Source of the DNA: Neoscytalidium dimidiatum | Taxonomy: Eukaryota > Ascomycota > Dothideomycetes > Botryosphaeriales > Botryosphaeriaceae | Length of the DNA: 40,000 nucleotides | Direction of reading: 5' to 3' | Assembly (NCBI GenBank): GCA_037367355.1 | Contig: JAVSCG010000038.1 | Span: forward strand, 1-40,000 | Part shown: positions 33,618-40,000 of the stretch, one piece after another | Layout of the letters: each line of letters opens with the position of its first letter | How positions within the stretch are numbered: position 1 is the stretch's first letter | Notes under the pieces: generated by a model | What the model was told of the DNA's origin: nothing | Databases searched by the model: none | Seen by the model: only the letters and a program-made list of their open reading frames with translations | Translations under genes and position numbers: made by a program

Positions 33618-33685
33618 TAGAATATACCTTCGAAATCAACCTTAAGAAAAAGCGCTAAGACCGGTATCTATTAAAAGCTCTCGAT
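33617..33685 (+). mobile_element. LINE C: first part of the 5' end
   Basis: It starts agaatatacc and matches the first 69 bases of LINE 1 (from about 18587) and LINE 2. It breaks at tcgat (33681-33685), the left target duplication of element W, and resumes at 39650. Confidence 0.85.
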
Positions 33686-33954
33686 TATTAGAATCTTAAA
33701 GAATCTAAGTTCGATTTAGATATAAGCTAACTAAGTTTCTAAGCTAAAGAGAAAAGAGTAAACGGTTAGTAGTAGGTAGGCGAAGTTATATACTAATAGA
33801 TAGTTAGAAGTAATAAGTCGTTACTATAGTATTAGTAAAAGTCGTAGCCGTTATATTAGTAAAAGCCTTAGCTTACTTTATAAAGTAATTACTCTAAAAG
33901 CTATCTAACGATCTCTAGGTAACCTATTAGTACTATTCTATTAGAAGCGTAATA
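33686..33954 (-). repeat. 3' LTR of W (269 bp)
   Basis: It runs from tattag to gcgtaata on the + strand. On the element strand it starts TATTACG, the RIPed form of TGTTACG, the same terminal heptamer as in Z. The adjacent G-rich polypurine tract on the minus strand marks it as the 3' copy. Confidence 0.92.
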
Positions 33955-33964
33955 CTACCCCCCC

Positions 33965-36900
33965 CTCTAAGTAGGAGCTTACCCGAGCTTACTCTGTAGC
34001 CCTTACGTCGTCCTCTAGCTATTTGTCTAATTCCGGTGGCGGTCTAGGTTTCTCCGAGTAGGTATCGTGAAATTCCTTAAGTTTACGCGGAGTATAGTCG
34101 AAGTTATAGGCCGGGTACTACTAAGGATCCGGTAGGTGGTTCCCCTATTATATACGGTAGTATAGGACTTTCTTTTTTAGCTTATAGTCTAGGATTTTCT
34201 CTACTATCTATTCTTCTTACCCTTAAATTTTTAGCGGTGGTTATAGATCGCGTAACTAACTAGGAAGCGGGTTATCGAAGTCCTTAATTAGTTTACTTAT
34301 ATATAGGACCGGGTATAGGCCTAGTCTATTCGGAAGATTTAGCCTATAAGCGTATTCTACCTTCTAGGTTATCTAGTAGGAGCTAATATACTTAGGGGAA
34401 AGCTTCCTAAAGAGCCGGCCTTAGTTAATATTTCTAGTAGTAACGAATACCTTATCTCCTACCTCGAAGGTAATGTCTTTTCTATAGCGGTTAGCGTTCC
34501 TAGCCTATACCTACTAGTTCGCCTCTAGTTTACTCTTATACTACGTCTAGATTTCCTATATTTTCTTAGCTATTTCGTCCGCCTACTATCTATTCTAGTT
34601 GGCTACCGGGTTTCCTATTTAGGGAGAGGATGTCTAGTCGAATAAAAGCCGGGGTTCGTATTCGTAAACGATAAAAAATAGGCTTACCGTCGACGCGGCG
34701 GAGGCGTTTACGTTTACGGCGTACTCTACGAAGGAAAGCTATAATATCTAATCGTCTTAGTAGTAACTAACGAATTAGCGAAGATACGTTTCTATATTCT
34801 AATTAGAGTTTTCCGATTAGCCGTCCGTCTCTAGATAGTACGTGGTAGAAAGCTTTACGTCTACGCGGAGCGATCTATATAGTTCTTTCTAAAACTTACT
34901 AATAAACTAAGGTCCCCGGTCGGAGATAATACTATCGGGAAGTCCGTATAATTTCTATACGTAATTCTTAAATAAGCGGGCTATCTAGGCGGCCGAGGTT
35001 CCGGTATTATATAGGATAAAGTACCTTATCTTAGAGAATCTATCTACTACGATAAGGATAGCGTCGTATCCTTCGTAGGATAGTAGTCTTACTATAAAGT
35101 CGTAGGTAATTTCTATCTACGGGCGGTCTAGGATAGAAATAGGCCGTAGTAATCCGTAGTATCTATCTCTTAAGGCTTTAGCCCTCTTATAAGAGTAGTA
35201 GTTAGCTACGTACTACTTAACTTAGGCTCGTATTCCTAGCTAGTAGTATCGTAATTTAATTAGGTTAATAGTCCTCTTCTCTTCTAGATAACTAGTAGCT
35301 AGCTTATCGTATATTTTCTAGATTAGTTTAAGGCGTAGGAGTCTATCCTCTAGAACGAATAGGTAGTCTCTAAACGTAAATAGTCCGTCTATAATCGTCT
35401 AGTTCGGGTTTCCTTCTACGTTCTTCCGTAGTTTAGCTATACTAGCGTACGTCTAATTAGCTAATCGTAGTCTCTTAGTTAGCGTAAGAGCGGACGCGTC
35501 GATCGGGACGATAAGCGGGAAATATAACTTATTGAGTAGGGGCTTATTTATAAAGAGAACTCGTTCGTCGTTCTCTAACTAGAATAGGTCCTATTCTCTT
35601 CTAGATAGAACGTCTGCCCGTTAGTTTTCCTTACCCGGGATAGATAGGATCTTAAAGTTATAATCCTAAAGTATTATAGCGTATCGTATCTATCGTCTAG
35701 AGAGCTTCTTCGCCTAAAGAAAGCTTCTTAAGGTCTTATAGTCTGAGAATACCTAAATAGAGATCCGCGTTCTAATATACTTAGGCCTCTATTTCTCGAA
35801 TACTCGAACGATAGCTAGGAGCTTCTTATCGTAGATCGTATAGTTATACTCGATAGATAATAGCTTCTTCGAGAAGTAGGCTACTAGGTAAAGCCTTCTA
35901 TTATCGTCCTTCTATATTATTACTCCGCTACTAACGTAGTCCGAAGAGTCTACCTTAATATAAATTATCTTAGCGGGGTCGAAGTACTAGAGAACCGGGT
36001 TAGAACTTATCGCCTATTTAAGAGCGTTAAAGGTATTCTAGTACTTCTCCGTCTATCGGAATTCTAGTTAGAGTCCCTTACTCTTTCCGTTTCTTCTTCC
36101 GCTAGAGTCGGCCTTTATAAGATCCGTAAGTGGCTTAGCGATTAGCGAGTACCCTCGTACGAAGCGTCGGTAGTAATTATAAAGTCCTAGAAAGGATTAG
36201 ACTCCTATTAGAGTAGCGGAGATATTCTAGTTTAAGATTACCTTAACTTTAGCCGGGTCTATCTTAATTTCCTTAGTCGTAATAATTAGGCCGAGGAACT
36301 TCGTCTCCGTTACTTTAAATTTATACTTCTTCGAGTTCGGCTAGAGCTCTACTTTCCGTAGTTAGGTAAGTACTTTCTTTACGTATTCGTGGTACTCCTT
36401 TCTAGTTTTACTATAGACGATAATATCGTCGACGTATACCGCGTAAAACTTATCTAGGTAGTCTATTATAGCCTCGTTAACGTAGTACTAAAACGTCGAT
36501 AGGCCGTTATAAAGTTTGAAGGATATAACGTTATACTAGTACGATTTCTATCTAGTTCGAAACGTAGTTAGGTTCTTAGAGTCCGGGTCTATTCGTATTT
36601 TATAAAAAGCCTAACGGATGTCGATCTTAAAGAAGAACTTAGCCCCTTCTAGCCTAGCTAGGGTTTCGTCGATTAAGGGGAGGGGATATCGATTCTTTTT
36701 CGTAACGGCGTTAAGTTTCCGGTAATCTACGTAGAAGCGTAGGCCTCCCCCCGCCTTCTTAGCTATAAGGACCGGGGATCTAAAGTTAGTCTAACTAGGT
36801 TCGATAAATTCCTTCTTTCTATTCTTTTCTAGGTACGTCTTAGCCGCCTCTATTTCTTCTATAGATATACGAAATAGAGGTAACGTTCGGAGATCTAGGT

Positions 36901-37860
36901 TCCCCTCTAGTTCGATCTTATATATTACTAAAGAAGGGGTAGTAATCTAATCGAAGAGTTCCTCTATAAAGTCCGGTATAAATTCCTCTAGCTAGTTAGA
37001 AATCGGGTTTTCTATAGCCGCTAGGGGTTTAAGATTATCTAGTAGGGCACTCTAGAGGTTATTTAGTTCTATACTATATAGGTCTATATAGTATAGCGCT
37101 AGTTCCCTATCTAGGTCGGCTAGGGTAAACTAGTAAAGCTATATACCTTCCTCCCGTATCTATTCTAAGAAGTCGTCCGCGTTTATTATCTTATAGTAGA
37201 ATACGTCCGTCCCCTTTCTTTCTACTAGCTTAGGAGGGTTCTCTATTTTAGTAAGGTTCTTTTCTATTCCTCTAAGGGCGTCCCGTACGTTCTAGCTATA
37301 TCTATTCTTTTCGACCGGCCGCTAGAGGATTCTAGTTAGTTAAAAGGCCGGTTTTTCTTTCTTTTTCTCCGATAGCGGTATAGGGGTGCTTACCTAAGAG
37401 TCCTCCGGTTTCGGCGGGTACGTATAGTAATCTTTCTTAAATAAGAGGATCCGGGATTATAGGTCTAGCTTAACCCCGTAATTTTCTATCTATTCTATTC
37501 CTAGGATTATATCGTATTTCTCTAGGGTCTATATTACTAGAAGGGGGGCGAGACTCTTCTAGTAGCCGTTAATTTCTATAGCGGGGTATATCTTTTAAAT
37601 AATAGCGGGACCGCTGCTCCCGTCGGCTAAGATAAGAGGTATCGACTTAGATAGGCGTAGGGGTAGGCAGTTAAGCTTTTTAACGATTTAATACGTAAAG
37701 TTTCGACTTACGACGGTATAAATAAGGGCTTTAGTATCTACTAGTATATCGATTAAAAGCTATCTACTTTAGTAGTATAAGGTTACTAGAATAATAAAGG
37801 GGTCTAGAGTAGAGAGCTATAGTAAGCTAAGTTATATATCTAAGAGTAAAGCTTTTTTAC
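33965..37860 (-). pseudogene. W Pol: protease, RT, RNase H, integrase (RIPed)
   Basis: One minus-strand frame (-1 relative to gag) is readable throughout. Protease: DTKALIYTVVS near 37700-37738 and ILADGSSGPAI near 37610-37640. [19 protein letters not shown] (about 36730-36785) and YVDD at 36425-36436, intact. RNase H: KVDSSDYVSSGV near 35930-35965 and YDKKLLAIV near 35810-35850. Integrase core: ITYDFIV (about 35090-35110), VVDRFSK, ISDRGP (about 34910-34930) and TDGQSENSN-like residues near 34800-34825. The protein ends near the polypurine tract. All stops are TAA/TAG from RIP. Key catalytic residues still read correctly. Confidence 0.88.
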
Positions 37861-37929
37861 CGCTCTTTAACGCGTTATTATAAAGAGCTACTCGTTTCCT
37901 AAGTCGTCCGTATTGATTTCTTCGGCTAA

Positions 37930-39260
37930 AGACCCGTCCGTGCTTTTTTCTTTTCCCTAGTTGGCTTCTTCTATCGCGGTAATAAGGGCCTTTTTATCGG
38001 GATAATAGACGGCTATATAGTCGGGCTTTTTATAGTAAAAGTATAGGCCTTCTTTTCTTAGCGTCTCTATTTCTTCCGGGGTCCGTTTCTTCTACTTAGG
38101 GCTAGCGTTATTTTTAGTAACCGGGGTATAGCGGGGGGCGTTCTACTTATCGGCGTTTTTATCGGAGTTCTTACTAGCTAGGGTTCTAGCGTTCCTAGTA
38201 TTACGTCTAGTAATACGTTATTTCCGTTCGAAGATACTTCGAAGTTCTCTATCGATATTACGCGCCTTAGCTACTAGCTTATCGAAATAACCGTTTAGTT
38301 CTTCCTCTATTCCTACTAGATAGGTAAGAAGCTCGTTAGAGAGACGGAGCTATATCTTATTAAACTAATTCTTCCTATCTAGCTTAGCGTCTATAGCTAG
38401 TATAATAAACTTAGTATAGAATTCTAGAAAGATTTTATTATGTTAATAGAGGGAGCGGAGCTCCTACTTCTTATTCTTTACGAAGTATAGGTTATTAAAG
38501 GTGTCCGTAAGTAGCTTTATTATCCTAGGGAGATTCTAGACTTTCTTAGACCTCGTAGTTATATAGAGGCGGAGGACGCTACTAGTAATTCTATTAGTAC
38601 GTAAAAAAACGTACGCGACCTTAGCTTCTTCCGTATAAAAGTAGTCTTTATTAACTTTTAGCTTATTTTCTATATTAATCCTCTACTAGCGGAAATATAG
38701 CTCTTTTCTAGTATCGCTAGTAAATATTTCCGGGTCCGGTAGCTTATTAGACTTCGTCGTTCTAGAGTAATCCGTTCCGGAGAGGGTACTCTAAGCTCTA
38801 GAGGCACGTATATCGTTAAGAGTCCGCCTAAGGCGGTTAACTTCTCTATCTAAGCTATAGAGGGCTTCGTTAATTTCGTCTATTAATCTACGAAGGTATC
38901 CGGAGTAGAGGTATAGGGTTTCTATTCCCTTTTTAGTAGTAAGGGGGAGGACGTAGATCTTATTATTTACGGCGTCTTCGATTATCGTAGTATACTCTAG
39001 AAGCTTTATTATATTAACGAGATAGAAAGGAGGCGTATTCTTAAGGAAGTAATCGTCTAGAATATATAGCTCGTTAATAACCTTCTAGATCTAAGTAATC
39101 TTACGTATACGTCGCTGTTCTTCTATCTCGTTAAGGCTACGGACCGAAGGGCCGGCGGAGATCGAACGGTTTTCGTTCTAATCTATAGTTCTAGGATCCT
39201 AGTAATCCTTATTCTATCTAGAATTCCGGTAGTCCTAGTAACTAGGGTAGGTTTTAAAGT
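37930..39260 (-). pseudogene. W Gag, RIPed
   Basis: The frame next to pol holds a degraded CCHC knuckle at about 38000-38045. It reads YFYYKKPDYIAVYY, where Tyr replaces each Cys and His exactly as TpG and CpA changes predict. Upstream the region is Arg/Glu-rich and helical (about 38200-38900), as in capsid proteins. The start codon is not recognisable; the upstream limit is set about 120 bases from the 5' LTR. Confidence 0.7.
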
Positions 39261-39380
39261 AAGTTTATTAGGTTTATAGTATTTAGTTCCTTTACCCTTT
39301 TTAGCGTAGATAGAGTAGGCGTCTATCTTAGTACTAAAGGGAGGATAAGGGCGTAAGTAGGAAGGTTAAGCTTAGAAAAG

Positions 39381-39649
39381 TATTAGAACCTTAAAGAATC
39401 TAAGTTTGATTTAGATATAAGCTAACTAAGTTTCTAAGCTAAAGAGAAAAGAGTAAACGGTTAGTAGTAGGTAGGCGAAGTTATATACTAATAGGTAGTT
39501 AGAAGTAATAAGTCGTTATCGTAGTATTAGTAAAAGTCGTAGCCGTTATATTAGTAAAAGCCTTAGCTTACTTCGTAAAGTAATTACTCTAAAAGCTACC
39601 TAACGATCTTTGGGTAATCTATTAGTACTATTCTATTAGAAGCGTAACA
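39381..39649 (-). repeat. 5' LTR of W (269 bp)
   Basis: It has the same length as the left copy and is nearly identical. It ends gcgtaaca (un-RIPed TGTTACGC on the element strand), directly followed by the tcgat duplication. Confidence 0.92.
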
Positions 39650-39851
39650 TCGATTTCCTTAGCTAGATTCTCGAATCTTAGCTTCGTAGCTATACGCGCT
39701 ATTACGCTATCGCGCAGAAAAGAGACCTCGTTAGGCCGAATCGTCTCTCTTAACCTCCGTACCCTTACTAAGACCCTAAAACGACTCTAAAACGTATAAA
39801 ATCTAAGCTACGGCTAGAAGATACCTACGCGTACCTCTATACTAAGTTATA
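39650..39851 (+). mobile_element. LINE C: 5' UTR continued
   Basis: After the tcgat duplication the sequence again follows the LINE 5' UTR (compare 18648-18850). At 39851 (...aagttata) it departs abruptly from LINE 1 and LINE 2. LINE C is therefore only about 270 bases long here: an internal deletion, a chimera, or an interruption by another element. Confidence 0.8.
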
Positions 39852-40000
39852 ATAATAAAACTTAGCGGGGAAAGCTATATTAAAAGAAAAGAAATAAAGA
39901 TAATCTTATTTAGTATACTTATAGCATCTCTTAGAATTTAGTAATATAAGATAACGAAGATATAGTCTCTCTATATAAAAAAAATAACGTCTAGAAGCGT
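39852..40000. other. Unrecognised AT-rich RIPed DNA
   Basis: It begins ataataaaac directly after the LINE C break. CA and TG are rare. No coding frame or match elsewhere in the window is visible to me. It could be the start of another inserted element that continues past the window. Confidence 0.3.

Larger units (their letters stand above)
33686..39649 (-). mobile_element. Element W: complete RIPed Ty3/gypsy retrotransposon
   Basis: Two 269-bp LTRs enclose gag and a single-frame pol on the minus strand. The 5-bp target duplication tcgat lies at 33681-33685 and 39650-39654. Removing W restores a continuous LINE 5' end matching LINE 1 at about 18648. Pol runs almost to the polypurine tract (33955-33968), so there is no antisense ORF and no chromodomain that I can see. 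Confidence 0.93.

Noticed and set aside
1..40000. Host genes, tRNAs, CRISPR or bacterial-type systems
   Set aside because: No stretch gave a coding frame outside the retroelements and their antisense ORFs, and no tRNA-like or spaced-repeat structure was visible.

Overview
The window is a block of transposable elements from a filamentous ascomycete (Pezizomycotina). I see no host gene, tRNA, rRNA or CRISPR array. The organism call rests on the mutation signature. From about position 6,467 to the end, CpA and TpG dinucleotides are almost gone while CpG survives, and nearly every former CAA, CAG or TGG codon reads as TAA or TAG. This is the footprint of repeat-induced point mutation (RIP), a fungal defence that turns CpA into TpA in repeated DNA. 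I cannot name the species.

Layout. (1) 1-6466: element Z, a Ty3/gypsy chromovirus on the minus strand. It is not RIPed but is broken by many small indels. On the opposite strand, between the end of pol and the 3' LTR, it carries a separate gene (416-1044) with a Zn(II)2Cys6-like cysteine cluster and a coiled coil. A TATA box and a CGG-N-CCG palindrome lie just upstream of that gene. (2) 6467-6973: part of a RIPed gypsy copy (X2) into which Z inserted. (3) 6974-33167: a nested stack. LINE A (Tad-like, minus strand) was interrupted by gypsy element X. X was itself interrupted by chromovirus Y (7577-15308, 5-bp duplication ctaac) and by a second LINE, B (about 14-bp duplication). LINE A and LINE B, in opposite orientation, then recombined and flipped the 2.4 kb between them, so that today the two halves of X point in opposite directions. 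(4) 33168-33617: very AT-rich DNA between two head-to-head LINE 5' ends. (5) 33617-39851: the 5' end of a third LINE (C), split by gypsy element W (33686-39649, 5-bp duplication tcgat). (6) 39852-40000: AT-rich DNA I do not recognise.

The RIPed elements keep their reading frames over hundreds of codons. LINE ORF1 is exactly 492 codons in both copies, and the Y and W pol frames run through protease, RT, RNase H and integrase. Gag, Pol and LINE proteins can therefore be identified even though no intact ORF remains. Z shows the reverse: normal base composition but about ten frame changes. That pattern suggests a late insertion that escaped RIP, plus either real indel decay or uncorrected sequencing indels.

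The most unusual content is the pair of antisense genes between pol and the 3' LTR in the chromoviruses Z and Y, and the LINE-mediated inversion that can be read from target-site duplications.
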